Below, piece after piece: positions 45,133 to 54,314 of a stretch of DNA of 64,000 nt (position 1 is its first letter; each line of letters opens with the position of its first letter). This stretch comes from Bog-756 sp963730685 (GTDB taxonomy: Bacteria; Actinomycetota; Acidimicrobiia; Acidimicrobiales; RAAP-2). The DNA is taken from assembly GCA_963730685.1 (NCBI GenBank), contig CAVSSP010000003.1, forward strand, positions 310,001-374,000, given 5' to 3'. A program made the position numbers and the translations under genes. Under the pieces are notes generated by a model, which saw only the letters and a list, made by a program, of their open reading frames with translations, was not told the origin of the DNA and made no database searches.

Positions 45133-46314
45133 TCAGCCCAGGCGTTCGATGATGGTGGCATTGGCCATGCCGCCACCCTCGCACATGGTGAGGAGCCCGT
45201 ACCGGCCCTGGGTGCGCTCGAGCTCGTTGAGCAGCGTGGCCATCAGCTTGGCACCGGACGCCCCGAGCGGGTGGCCGAGGGCGATGGCGCCGCCGTTCAC
45301 GTTGACCTTGGCCAAGTCGACCCCGAACTCCTTCTGCCACGCCAGCACCACGGAGGCGAACGCCTCGTTGATCTCGATCACGTCGATGTCGTCGAGCGTC
45401 AACTTGGCCTTCTCCAGCACCGACTTGGTGGCCGGGATCGGCCCGGTGAGCATGGTGATCGGGTCGCTGCCGGCCACGGCGAAGGCGTGGAAGCGGGCCC
45501 TGGGGGTGAGACCCAGGGAGGACGCCTTCTCCTCGCTCATGATCAGGACCCCCGAGGCCCCGTCGGTGATCTGGGAGGAGTTTCCGGCGGTGACCCGGCC
45601 GTTCTCGGGCCGGAAGGCCGGCTTCAGGTTGGCCAGCACCTCCTTGGAGGAGTCGGGACGGATGCCCTCGTCGGTCGTGATCAGCTCGTCGGTGTCGGCG
45701 CGGTCGTCGTCCTTGACCGCCACCGGGATGATCTCTCGCTCGAAACGCCCTTCCGCCGTGGCCTGGGCGGCACGGTGGTGCGAGCGGACCGAGTACTCGT
45801 CGAGGTCATCACGGCTGATGTTCCACTGCTCGGCGATCAATTCGGCCCCTTCGCCCTGGCCGACGAGTCCGCCCCGCTCGGCGTATCGGTTCATCATGCG
45901 CGGTCCGAACGGGTAGCCGAGATCGCGTACGACCGAGGATCCCATCGGCGTGCGGGTCATGACCTCGACCCCACCGCCGATGACCACGTCGTAGGCGCCG
46001 GCGATGACACCCTGGGCTCCGAAGTGCAGCGCCTGCTGGGAGGAACCGCACTGACGGTCGATGGTGGTGGCCGGCACCGATTCGGGGAACCCTGCCGCCA
46101 GCACCGCATTGCGACCGACGTTGAGTGACTGCTCGCCGACCTGCATCACACAGCCCATGATCACGTCGTCCACGAGGGCGGGATCCAAGTCGTTCCGCTC
46201 GACGAGCGCCTTCAGTGGTTCCGAGCCGAGGTCGGCGGCATGCCAGTTGCGCAGCTTTCCGTTCCTCTTGCCTCCGGGCGTGCGTACTGCATCGACGATG
46301 ACGGCGTCAGTCAT
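45133..46314 (-). CDS. Acetyl-CoA C-acyltransferase (thiolase)
   Basis: 393 aa, full length. Catalytic Cys in TTIDRQCGSSQQALHF, His in NVNGGAIALGHPLGASGA, second Cys in LLTMCEGGGMANATI. IVDAVRTPGGKRNGKLRNWH starts the protein. Catalyses thiolytic cleavage of 3-oxoacyl-CoA or the reverse condensation. ATG 46314 has GGAAAGTGAG upstream. Divergent from the PaaI-like thioesterase, with a palindromic operator-like site between them. Confidence 0.93.
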   Translation of the reverse strand: MTDAVIVDAVRTPGGKRNGKLRNWHAADLGSEPLKALVERNDLDPALVDDVIMGCVMQVGEQSLNVGRNAVLAAGFPESVPATTIDRQCGSSQQALHFGAQGVIAGAYDVVIGGGVEVMTRTPMGSSVVRDLGYPFGPRMMNRYAERGGLVGQGEGAELIAEQWNISRDDLDEYSVRSHHRAAQATAEGRFEREIIPVAVKDDDRADTDELITTDEGIRPDSSKEVLANLKPAFRPENGRVTAGNSSQITDGASGVLIMSEEKASSLGLTPRARFHAFAVAGSDPITMLTGPIPATKSVLEKAKLTLDDIDVIEINEAFASVVLAWQKEFGVDLAKVNVNGGAIALGHPLGASGAKLMATLLNELERTQGRYGLLTMCEGGGMANATIIERLG

Positions 46315-46404
46315 GGCGACTCACTTTCCGGGGTCCGATGGCTCGATCGCCTACCGGCCCCAATTCTTGGGCTCCGAACTCGATTCAGGCGTACGACCCG
46401 GAAA

Positions 46405-46422
46405 CTTGACCGCTCGGTCAAG
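46405..46422. promoter_or_regulatory. Palindromic operator-like site between thiolase and thioesterase genes
   Basis: CTTGACCG-CT-CGGTCAAG is a perfect 8-bp inverted repeat with a 2-bp spacer, of the TGACCGnnCGGTCA type often bound by TetR-family regulators of acyl-CoA metabolism. It lies ~90 bp upstream of either start. No TetR gene is adjacent; one is found at 62821. Regulator identity is inferred. Confidence 0.65.
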
Positions 46423-46515
46423 AAAGCCGCACATGCACGATCGTAGCCGGAACCGTCGGTCGGTCAACTGGCGACCGGAGGGCTCGTGACCCACCCGGCA
46501 GGTACGGTCTGGGGC

Positions 46516-46968
46516 GTGACGGGTCGGATCAAGGACATGGACCGCTGGCTTGGCAATGGCGGCATGGAGCTCATCGGCACGGTGGGCGCCTCCTTCGACG
46601 AGTACGGCGTCGACGGAGAGGACCTCGGTTGGGTGGCCGGAGGGTTCACCCCGGTCGAGGCGGCCTGCAATCCACACGGTGTGGTGCAGGCCGGTGTGCA
46701 CGGGCTCCTCCTCGATGCTGCGATGAACTTCGCCATCAATGCCGCACTCCCGGGCCGGGACCGGACCCGTGCCACGCTGGAGATGAAGGTCGAGACCATG
46801 CGACCGGCGCTCATCGGGGAGCGCTACCGGCTCCGGGGCGAGGTGGTGCGGATGGCCCGCCAGGTCGCCTACGGCGAGGCGTCGGTGTCGGACGGCCAGG
46901 ACAGGCTGGTCAGCCGCTCGACGGGGACGTTCCTGCTCCACCGCCATGCCGACCAGGCGCCGGGATGA
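46516..46968 (+). CDS. PaaI-like hotdog-fold acyl-CoA thioesterase
   Basis: ~150 aa. Hotdog fold with GGFTPVEAACNPHGVVQAGV, HGLLLDAAMNFAINAAL (central helix) and RATLEMKVETMRPALIGERY. The N-H-G / D pairing is that of PaaI thioesterases. GTG 46516 is chosen over GTG 46486 since TACGGT ends 7 nt upstream, giving a leaderless message. Likely hydrolyses an intermediate acyl-CoA and shares control with the divergent thiolase. Confidence 0.85.
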   Translation: MTGRIKDMDRWLGNGGMELIGTVGASFDEYGVDGEDLGWVAGGFTPVEAACNPHGVVQAGVHGLLLDAAMNFAINAALPGRDRTRATLEMKVETMRPALIGERYRLRGEVVRMARQVAYGEASVSDGQDRLVSRSTGTFLLHRHADQAPG

Positions 46969-47089
46969 CTGCCCGGATGAGGACCTGACGGTCTGACGCC
47001 TTCGCTCGCGACGCCCATGATCGTGGTGCGCCGCCCATGATCCGACCGGCGACGAACGTGCCGGAGCCCGTCCCGAAACCGAGCCGGCC

Positions 47090-47770
47090 ATGGCCCGAAC
47101 CGAGCACAGACGCACCACGCCGCCGGGGTTGACCGGTGGATGCCGGGTCTGTGGGCGGCCGACCCACGGTGCCTTCGTCCTCTGTTACTGCTGTACCTCC
47201 CTGGTGGACCAGTTGCAGATGCCGCTGGCACCCCTGGTGGCCATGGTCGAGTACCGCATCGGGGACCGGATGCACCGGCGGCTGCGTGGCTACAAGGACG
47301 CTCCGGTGGGGGAGGCCCGCACCCGCTACGCCGCCCAACTGGCCTCGATGGTGGAATGCTGGATGACGGCCCACGGGCCGTGGCTGAGCGGGCGACTCGG
47401 GGGAATGTGGGACGTGGTCACCACGGTGCCGTCCTCGCGACGCCCGGGGCCTCCTCCGGTGGATGCCATCGTGGGCGGCGCACCCAGTCTGGGCGATCGG
47501 CAGCGATCGCTCCTGGTCCGCGGACCCGCACCGACCGACCACCTCCTGGCTGATCGCCGTGGATTCGTGCCCGCCCCGGGCCTCGGCCCCGACGGGCTGC
47601 GAAACCGGGCCGTGCTCGTGGTCGACGACAGCGTGACCACCGGGGCCAGGGCGCAGAGCGCGGTGGCGGCGCTGCGGCTGGGGGGTGCCCGCGTGGCCGG
47701 GGTGCTGGTGGTCGGCCGGGCCATGCCGGCCGTCGTCTCTGGCCGGGACGCAGGGAACACACCCGTCTGA
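47090..47770 (+). CDS. ComF-like phosphoribosyltransferase-domain protein
   Basis: 226 aa. N-terminal zinc-finger-like cysteines (CRVCGRPTHGAFVLCYCC), RLRGYKDAPVGEA (the K-Y/D-x region usual in ComF), and a C-terminal PRPP motif VLVVDDSVTTGARAQSAVAA. ComF proteins take part in DNA uptake or nucleotide salvage; no other competence gene is in the window. ATG 47090 accepted, without a clear ribosome site. Confidence 0.8.
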   Translation: MARTEHRRTTPPGLTGGCRVCGRPTHGAFVLCYCCTSLVDQLQMPLAPLVAMVEYRIGDRMHRRLRGYKDAPVGEARTRYAAQLASMVECWMTAHGPWLSGRLGGMWDVVTTVPSSRRPGPPPVDAIVGGAPSLGDRQRSLLVRGPAPTDHLLADRRGFVPAPGLGPDGLRNRAVLVVDDSVTTGARAQSAVAALRLGGARVAGVLVVGRAMPAVVSGRDAGNTPV

Positions 47771-47807
47771 ACAGGGTGTTTGGTCGACCGGCGATGGGCT
47801 ATATAGT

Positions 47808-47822
47808 TGCTTGTTACAAGCA
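47808..47822. promoter_or_regulatory. MarR-type operator overlapping the marR-MFS promoter
   Basis: TGCTTGT-T-ACAAGCA is a perfect 7-bp inverted repeat immediately after a TATATA/TATAGT -10 element (47800-47807), so a bound repressor would cover the transcription start. Strongly suggests autoregulation by the MarR protein encoded 36 bp downstream. Confidence 0.75.
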
Positions 47823-47857
47823 CTTAGCTCAGGGCACACCCCCGAAAGGCACGCCCG

Positions 47858-48427
47858 ATGGCGCCGACATTGACCAACATCCCCACCGACGGCCCGAAGG
47901 GTGGTCCCGGCGCGGGCCCCGGCGGCGACGCACCGGTCCCCGGGCCCGACGCCCCCTGGGGCAGCGTGTCGGCCGAGCTCGAGCGGTCGCTCACGGAGGT
48001 GGCCCGGGCCATCCTGCGCCTCGACGTTCCCCAGAGCGCGCTGGCCGAGGGCGAGTCGGTCGACAAGGCCGGGTACTGGCTCCTGGTTCGGGTGTCCGGC
48101 GAACAGCCGCTGCGGCTATCCGACCTGGCCGGTTCCGTGGAACTGGACCTCTCCACCGTGAGCCGCCAGATCCGCGATCTGGTCACATCCGGCCTGGTCC
48201 TCAAAGAGCCCGACCCCGATGACGGAAGAGCGTCGTTGCTCAGCCTCTCCGCACGCGGATGGGCCGTGCTCGAGGCGGTGTCCGAGGCGCGGCGTCAGGT
48301 GCTGGCCGAGGCCATCGTGGGCTGGTCGGAGGATGAGCGCACCGCACTGGCCGGCAGCCTCCTCCGCCTCGAGGACGGACTGCACCAGTCGAAGCGGGCG
48401 AGGGACCACAAGGACGCGGGCCAGTGA
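47858..48427 (+). CDS. MarR-family transcriptional regulator
   Basis: 189 aa. A disordered Gly/Pro-rich N-terminus of ~35 residues, then a MarR winged helix: LRLSDLAGSVELDLSTVSRQ, IRDLVTSGLVLKEPDPDDGR (wing), and C-terminal dimerisation helices. Overlaps the transporter start (GTGA). Expected to repress the operon through the palindrome at 47808 and to release it when a small aromatic or toxic ligand binds; the ligand is unknown. Confidence 0.92.
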   Translation: MAPTLTNIPTDGPKGGPGAGPGGDAPVPGPDAPWGSVSAELERSLTEVARAILRLDVPQSALAEGESVDKAGYWLLVRVSGEQPLRLSDLAGSVELDLSTVSRQIRDLVTSGLVLKEPDPDDGRASLLSLSARGWAVLEAVSEARRQVLAEAIVGWSEDERTALAGSLLRLEDGLHQSKRARDHKDAGQ

Positions 48428-50136
48428 GCATCGACACGCCTGCCCATCAGGACCAGGTACCTACCACCGAGAGGACCATCGGGGCCCAGGCGCCCCCGGC
48501 AGGGGCCGCGGGCGGGCCGGGGGTGGCGCTGACCCATCGCCAGATCCTGATCGTGTTCAGTGGGCTGATGCTCGGCATGTTCCTGGCCGCGCTGGACCAG
48601 ACCATCGTCGGCACTGCCCTCCCGACCATTGTGAACAGCCTCCACGGGCTGAACCACATCAGCTGGGTGGTGACGGCCTACCTCTTGACCTCGACCATCT
48701 CGACCCCTCTGTACGGGAGGCTCTCCGACCAGTTCGGCCGCAAGATCCTCCTGCAGGCCGCCATCGTGCTCTTCCTGATCGGATCGGTGCTGTCGGGGCT
48801 CAGCCAGAACATGTTCCAGCTCATCACGTTCCGGGGCATCCAGGGACTCGGGGCCGGCGGGCTCATGGCCATGGCCTTCACGATCATCGCCGACGTGGTG
48901 TCGCCGCGTGAGCGGGGCCGCTACCAGGGGTACTTCGGCGCCACCTTCGCCCTGTCGTCGGTGGCCGGGCCACTGCTCGGTGGCGTGTTCACCGACAACC
49001 TCAGCTGGCGGTGGATCTTCTACATCAACATCCCCATCGGCATCGTGGCACTCGTCGTGACGTCCGCCGTGCTCAAGCGGCTGCCGGTCCGGCGGACGAG
49101 CACGAGGATCGACTTCCTCGGGGCCGGGCTGATGCTGCTCGGCGTCACCTCGGCGCTCCTGGCCATGGTGTGGGGGGGAAACCAGTACGCCTGGGGATCC
49201 TCCGTGATCATCGGGCTCGGCCTGGCCGCCGTCGTGCTGATCGGGGCGTTCATCGTCTGGGAGCACAGAGCGCCGGAACCGCTGCTGCCCCCGAGCCTCT
49301 TCCACATCGGCATCGTCCGGGTGGCGTCGATGGCGTCGTTCCTCTTGGCCATGATCATGTTCGGGGCCATCATCTACCTGCCCCTCTACCTCCAGCTGGT
49401 CGACGGGGTGTCGGCCATGGTGTCGGGCCTGTTGATGATCCCGCTCATGCTGGGGCTACTGGCCGCGTCGATCCTCTCCGGGCAGCTGGTGTCGCGGACC
49501 GGCATCTACAAGCCGTTTCCGGTGGCCGGCTCGGCCCTGATCATCGTCGGCATGTGGCTCCTGTCCCACCTCGGGTTGCACACCTCGCACGTCACCATGA
49601 GCCTGTACGTCATCGTGCTCGGCGCCGGAATGGGCATGACCATGCAGGTGATGGTGCTGGCCACTCAGAACGCCGTGCCCGCCCACCAGATCGGCACCGG
49701 CACCGCGGCGGTGACTTTCTTCCGGTCGCTGGGTGGTGCCTTCGGGACCTCGCTGTTCGGGGCGGTGTTCGTGGCCGGGCTCGGCCATTGGATCCCCGTG
49801 CTCGTCCCCGGGGCCGCCGGCAAGGCCATCCATGTGAACGGCAACTTCTCCATGAGCCCCACCGAGCTCCACAGCTTTCCGCCCCCTGTGCAACAGGGGA
49901 TTCTCGAATCCTTCGTGCGCTCACTCCATTCGGTGTTCTTGTTGGGCGTCCCGATCGCCGTCGTCTTGTTCGTGCTGACGCTGCTGTTGAAGCAGACCGC
50001 CTTGCGAACGGCGTCGGGCCTGGAGCGGCCGAGTGAGGACCTGGCCATGGGGGGCGGGATGTCCGGCGGCGGGGATGCCGAGTTCGACGAGGAGTTCGAC
50101 GGGGGCGTCGTGGGGGACGGTCTCCCGGCGCGCTGA
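48424..50136 (+). CDS. MFS drug exporter, DHA2 (EmrB/QacA) family
   Basis: 570 aa, 14 predicted membrane helices. DHA2 motifs: LDQTIVGTALPTIV (motif D1), LYGRLSDQFGRKILL (motif A), RGIQGLGAGGLMAMAFTIIA (motif B region) and GPLLGGVFTDNLSWRWIFYINIPIG (shortened here to its core GPLLGGVF). Proton-driven export of drugs or metabolites. The cytoplasmic tail is Gly/Asp/Glu-rich. Coupled to the MarR gene, so it is the regulated output. Confidence 0.93.
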   Translation: MSIDTPAHQDQVPTTERTIGAQAPPAGAAGGPGVALTHRQILIVFSGLMLGMFLAALDQTIVGTALPTIVNSLHGLNHISWVVTAYLLTSTISTPLYGRLSDQFGRKILLQAAIVLFLIGSVLSGLSQNMFQLITFRGIQGLGAGGLMAMAFTIIADVVSPRERGRYQGYFGATFALSSVAGPLLGGVFTDNLSWRWIFYINIPIGIVALVVTSAVLKRLPVRRTSTRIDFLGAGLMLLGVTSALLAMVWGGNQYAWGSSVIIGLGLAAVVLIGAFIVWEHRAPEPLLPPSLFHIGIVRVASMASFLLAMIMFGAIIYLPLYLQLVDGVSAMVSGLLMIPLMLGLLAASILSGQLVSRTGIYKPFPVAGSALIIVGMWLLSHLGLHTSHVTMSLYVIVLGAGMGMTMQVMVLATQNAVPAHQIGTGTAAVTFFRSLGGAFGTSLFGAVFVAGLGHWIPVLVPGAAGKAIHVNGNFSMSPTELHSFPPPVQQGILESFVRSLHSVFLLGVPIAVVLFVLTLLLKQTALRTASGLERPSEDLAMGGGMSGGGDAEFDEEFDGGVVGDGLPAR

Positions 50137-50203
50137 ACCGACCGTGCGATCGGGTCCGTCGACCCATGGCACGGGACCGGGCCGTCGCGAGTAGACCAGG
50201 GTC

Positions 50204-51141
50204 ATGCTCCTCCGGATCTTCACCGAGCCCCAGCAGGGTGCCACCTACGACACGCTGTTGGCGGTGGCCCAGACCGCCGAGGGCCTCGGATTCGATGGGT
50301 TCTTCCGGAGCGACCACTACCTGGCCATGGGGGAATCGGACGGGCTCCCCGGACCCACCGACGCCTGGGTGACGCTGGCCGGGATCGCACGCGAGACCGA
50401 TCGGATCCGGCTGGGGACGCTGGTGACTTCCGCCACCTTCCGGTTGCCGGGGCCGCTGGCCATCTCGGTGGCCGAGGTGGACGCCATGAGTGGGGGGCGG
50501 GTCGAGCTGGGCCTCGGCGCCGGGTTGGTACGACGCCGAGCACACCGCCTACGGAATCCCCTTCCCCGCCCTCGGGCACCGGTTCGACCGCCTCGAGGAG
50601 CAGCTGGCCATCGTCAGCGGCCTGTGGGGCACGCCGGACGGCGAGCGCTTCACCTTCGAGGGGGATCACTACGTGGTCGTCGACAGCCCCGCCCTGCCCA
50701 AACCGGTGCAGCGCCGGGTCCGCCGATCATCGTGGGCGGGAACGGTCATCGCCGCACCCCCCGTCTGGCGGCCACCTTCGCGGCGGAGTTCAACCTGGCC
50801 TTCCGATCGCTGGTCGACACCCGTGACCAGTTCGAGCGGGTGCGCAGCGCCTGTGAGGGCGCCGGCCGTGATCCGGCCTCCCTGGCCTACTCGGCGGCCC
50901 AGGTGGTGTGCTGCGGGGGGGACACCGCAGCCGTCGCCGCCGGGCCGCCGCCATCGGCCACGACGTCGACGAGCTCCGTGAGCACGGACTCTGCGGGACG
51001 CCCGCGGAGGTCCTGGACAAGTTGGCCGCCTACGCCGAGGTCGGCGCCTCGCGGATGTACCTCCAGGTGCTGGATCTCGGCGACCTGGACCACCTCGCCC
51101 TCGTGGCCGAGGAGGTCCTGCCCCACGCTGCCGGCCTGTGA
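50204..51141 (+). CDS. LLM-class F420-dependent oxidoreductase (three frameshifts)
   Basis: Luciferase-like TIM-barrel enzyme, probably using F420. Opening LRIFTEPQQGATYDTLLAVA, GFDGFFRSDHYLAMG, DRIRLGTLVTSATFRLPG and VDAMSGGRVELGLGAG are typical of the TIGR03560-like group. The frame changes near 50527 (LGAG / WYDAEHTAYGIPF), near 50712 (KPVQ / GPPIIVGGNG) and near 50940 (AVAA / AAAIGHDVDEL), ending LALVAEEVLPHAAGL at 51141. As assembled it would be broken; all segments are well conserved, so sequencing error is likely. Leaderless-type start (TAGACC 6 nt up). Confidence 0.83.
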
Positions 51142-51147
51142 GCCGGA

Positions 51148-52190
51148 TCAGGCCACGGACGAGGAGCCGGCTGGTCTGCCGGGGCGGCCGCTGTGCCGGC
51201 CGGGGTGGCCACTGCTCGGCCACCAGTTGGAGCGACCTGACCCGGGCATCGAAGGAGTGGGCGCGGGTCGACAGCATGATCTCGTCGGCGTCCCGTCCGG
51301 CGCTGGAGGTCGACCAGACCCTGGCGGACCTGGCCCGGGTCCCCGATCAGGTGGGTGGCTGTGGTGGACTCGATCAGGGCCTTCTCCTGGGGTGAGAACC
51401 GGTAGGCGGCGGCCTCCTCGGGGGTGGCCAGCCGGCCCAATCGCCCGGTTCGGAGCTGCAGGATGCTGAGCGCCGACGGTCCGGCCAGCCAACGGGCCTC
51501 GTCCTCGTCGGGGGCACACACCACCGAGACGGCCACCATGGCGTGCGGCCGGTCGAGCAGGACCGACGGACGGAAGCGGGACCGGTACTGCTCGAGCGCC
51601 TGGTCCACCAGGTCCGGTGCGAAGTGGTAGGCGAACGAGAACGAGAGCCCGAGCATGCCGGCCAGCTGCGCGCTGAAGGTGGACGACCCCAGCAGCCACA
51701 TCTCGGGGAGGTACCCCCGCCCGGGAACCGGTGCCGGATGGGTGGGGGGCCCGTCGCTGTCGATCAGGTAGTTGATCAGCTCCACGACGTCGTCGGGGAA
51801 GGTGTCCGCACCCTGTTCGCCGGCACGCCGGAGGGCTCGGGCGGTGACCTGGTCGGTGCCGGGTGCCCGGCCGAGGCCGAGGTCGATCCGTCCCGGATGG
51901 AGCGCCTCCAGGGTGGCGAACTGCTCGGCGATCACCAGTGGGGAGTGGTTGGGGAGCATCACGCCGCCGGCGCCGACCCGGAGGGTGGTGGTCACATCGG
52001 CAAGATGGCCGATCAGTACGGCCGGCGCCGAACTGGCCACCATGGGCATCCCGTGGTGCTCGGCCACCCACAGCCGGCGGTATCCCAGCTGCTCGACCAC
52101 AGGAGCCAGGCGGGTGGTGTCGGCCAGCGCATCGGCGGCGGTGGAACCGGCCCCGACGGTGGCCAGATCCAGAACGGAGAGGGACGTCAT
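51148..52190 (-). CDS. LLM-class flavin-dependent oxidoreductase, MsnO8-like (C-terminal frameshift)
   Basis: Luciferase-like mono-oxygenase family. LSVLDLATVGAGSTAADALA, YRRLWVAEHHGMPMVASSAP, LRVGAGGVMLPNHSPLVIAE, HPGRIDLGLGRAPGTD and EMWLLGSSTFSAQLAGML are hallmarks. ~340 aa expected. The frame changes near 51290: RRTG must join ADEIMLSTRAHSFDARVRSL, the conserved C-terminus, and the exact stop is uncertain, since a further shift near 51200 may be needed to end at 51148. Convergent with the other LLM gene. Confidence 0.85.
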
Positions 52191-52251
52191 GGCCTGTTCA
52201 ACACCGGCCCGGGGCGGTACCTTCCCGTCCGGTGCCGCCGCCCCTGTCCTG

Positions 52252-52719
52252 TCAGGTGGCGGTGGCAGTCAGCGACTCGATGCGGGCCAGCGTCCTTTCC
52301 ATGTTGGCCCGCGTGTAGTCGGCCACCTTGCCCTTCTTCAGGAACGAACGCTGGTGGTCCTGTGAGACGTCCCAGCTCTCGCGGACCAGCGTGCCGCCGG
52401 CCACCGGCTCCAGCTCGTAGCGCCAGATGCGGCCGCCGATGAACCTGCCGAGGAAGCCGGGCAGCGCGGCCTGCCAGGCCAGGCGGCGGTTCTCCTCGAA
52501 CTCGACGACGGTGTTGACCATCGAGTAGTTGATCCCCTGGTGCATGGACATCCCGAACCGGGCCCCCTGCGCCAATCGCTCGGGACCGCCCTCCTTCACC
52601 TTCTTGACCGCTCCCGACCCGTCGATGTCCGGGTGCCTGGACGCATCGGCGATCAGGTCGAAGATCGCCTCGGGGGCCGCGGGGATGGTCCGCTCCACCG
52701 ATATGACGTTTCCCTCCAT
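52252..52719 (-). CDS. SRPBCC (START-like) family protein
   Basis: 155 aa. ISVERTIPAAPEAIFDLIAD opens a polyketide-cyclase/START-like fold; ENRRLAWQAALPGF and GGTLVRESWDVSQDHQRSFL are later strands. Proteins of this kind bind hydrophobic ligands. The gene is followed by the LLM gene in the same direction and preceded by an SDR gene, suggesting a small oxidoreductase operon. No ligand inferred. Confidence 0.85.
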   Translation of the reverse strand: MEGNVISVERTIPAAPEAIFDLIADASRHPDIDGSGAVKKVKEGGPERLAQGARFGMSMHQGINYSMVNTVVEFEENRRLAWQAALPGFLGRFIGGRIWRYELEPVAGGTLVRESWDVSQDHQRSFLKKGKVADYTRANMERTLARIESLTATAT

Positions 52720-52791
52720 GTCACCTCCAGATCGCTCTCTTGTCGGCCTTGTTCACCCGGCTGCCGGCCCAGGCGTCGGCCCGGGCGGGGT

Positions 52792-53559
52792 TCAGAGCCC
52801 GGGACTGCTCTGCATGAGGCCGCCGTCGGCGAAGATCGTGGTGGCGGCCAGATAGCTGGCGCCGTCGCCGGCCAGGAACGCCACGATGTTGGCGATCTCT
52901 TCGGGCTGGGCCAGACGGCCGATGGGAATGGCGGCGTCCAGCTTCTTGAGCAGGGCCGGATCGGCCACGGTGGCCTTGTTGATCGGGGTATCGACCGCGC
53001 CGGGCCCGACCCCGACGACCAGGATCCCGTGCGGGGCCAGTTCGACGCCGGCGGTCCGGGTGAGCATGCGCATCCCACCCTTGGACAGGCAGTAGGCGGT
53101 GTTGCCGGGCATCGGCCAATCCTCGTGCACCGAGGTCATGTTGATGATGCGGCCGCCGCCGCCCTGGCTGATCATCTGGATGGCCGCCAGCTGGGTGCCG
53201 AAGAACGCGCTCTTGAGGTTGATGTCGAGCACCTTGGCGTACTGCTCCTCGGTGGTGTCGAGGATCGAGGTGCGGGTCTCGACGCCGGCGTTGTTCACCA
53301 TGACGTCGAGCCGACCGAAGGTGGATACCGCGGTGGCGACGAGGGACTTCAGGTCGTCGACCTTGCTCACGTCGGCTTTCACGCCGACGACCTGGTCACC
53401 GAGGCCCCGAACCTCTGCCTCGAGGAGCACCTCGGCCTCCTCCTCGGCGATGTAGTCGATGACGATGGTGGCGCCCTCCTTGGCCAGCGCCAGTACCACC
53501 GCCTTCCCGATCCCGGTATTGCCACCGGTGACGATGGCCACTTTTCCGTGCAGGCTCAT
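52792..53559 (-). CDS. Short-chain dehydrogenase/reductase, glucose 1-dehydrogenase-like
   Basis: 255 aa classical SDR. TGGNTGIGKA (cofactor loop), VNNAGVET (NNAG), SxnYxxxK region MTSVHEDWPMPGNTAYCLSK, and GPGAVDTPIN. IDYIAEEEAE after the second strand suggests NAD(P) use could go either way. ATG 53559 (MSLHGKVAIVTGG) is chosen over 53580: TAGGCT ends 7 nt upstream. Substrate unknown. Confidence 0.9.
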   Translation of the reverse strand: MSLHGKVAIVTGGNTGIGKAVVLALAKEGATIVIDYIAEEEAEVLLEAEVRGLGDQVVGVKADVSKVDDLKSLVATAVSTFGRLDVMVNNAGVETRTSILDTTEEQYAKVLDINLKSAFFGTQLAAIQMISQGGGGRIINMTSVHEDWPMPGNTAYCLSKGGMRMLTRTAGVELAPHGILVVGVGPGAVDTPINKATVADPALLKKLDAAIPIGRLAQPEEIANIVAFLAGDGASYLAATTIFADGGLMQSSPGL

Positions 53560-53669
53560 GCGGCGAAGCCTACCGGCCACCCGCAGGGCGGCGGGAGGCG
53601 AGGCCGGCGCCCACCGGTCGGCCCGCCCACCCGTCGGCCCGGCATCATCGGCATGGCATCATCGGCAGC

Positions 53670-54299
53670 GTGACGGCACCTGTGATGGCCCACGCCACGG
53701 CGTTGCTGGCGGCGAGCGACCCGGTCATGGCCGCGCTCATCGACCGGCACGGGCCACCGCCGCGCCGGCGGCCGGTCCGCTCCTCGGACCGGTTCGGGGA
53801 GCTCGCCCGGACCATCGTCTATCAGCAGCTGGCCGGAAAGGCGGCGGCATCCATCCACGGCCGGCTGGTCGAGGCACTGGGGGGGACCGTGACCCCGGGG
53901 GGAGTGCTGGCGGCCTCGCCCCAGGCGCTGGCTGCATGCGGATTGAGCGGCGCCAAGGCCGCATCCATCCGGGACCTGGCCGAACAGGTGACGGCGGGAG
54001 CCATCGAGCTGGGGCGGATCGGCCGGCTCAGCGACGACGAGGTGGTCGAGCACCTGACCCAGGTTCGAGGCATCGGACCGTGGACGGCCCAGATGTTCCT
54101 GATCGGGACGCTCGGCCGCCTCGACGTATGGCCGGTCGGGGACTTCGGGGTGCGGGCCGGGTACGCCCGGGCCTGGGGCCTCGAGGAGGTCCCGGCCCCG
54201 AAGCAGCTGCTCGGGTTGGGTGATCCGTTCCGCCCCTACCGCAGCCTCGTCGCCTGGTACTGCTGGCGGGTCGTCGACGACCGCCCGACACCGGAGTGA
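53670..54299 (+). CDS. AlkA-like DNA-3-methyladenine glycosylase (HhH-GPD)
   Basis: 209 aa base-excision repair enzyme. The helix-hairpin-helix and catalytic region read LTQVRGIGPWTAQMFLIGTL then DVWPVGDFGVRAGYAR with the catalytic Asp. TIVYQQLAGKAAASIHGRLV is the substrate-pocket helix. It lacks the N-terminal beta domain of E. coli AlkA, as in many actinobacterial versions, and lacks the FeS cluster. Second alkylbase glycosylase in the window (the other is at 33426). Confidence 0.9.
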   Translation: MTAPVMAHATALLAASDPVMAALIDRHGPPPRRRPVRSSDRFGELARTIVYQQLAGKAAASIHGRLVEALGGTVTPGGVLAASPQALAACGLSGAKAASIRDLAEQVTAGAIELGRIGRLSDDEVVEHLTQVRGIGPWTAQMFLIGTLGRLDVWPVGDFGVRAGYARAWGLEEVPAPKQLLGLGDPFRPYRSLVAWYCWRVVDDRPTPE

Positions 54300-54314
54300 G
54301 CGGTCCGTGGCGGA

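Noticed and set aside
44899..46128. A 409-codon plus-strand frame starting just after the AT-rich island with GGAAGTGA before its ATG.
   Set aside because: Most of it is antisense to a well-conserved thiolase and it shows no family motif. Only the first ~60 codons lie in free DNA.
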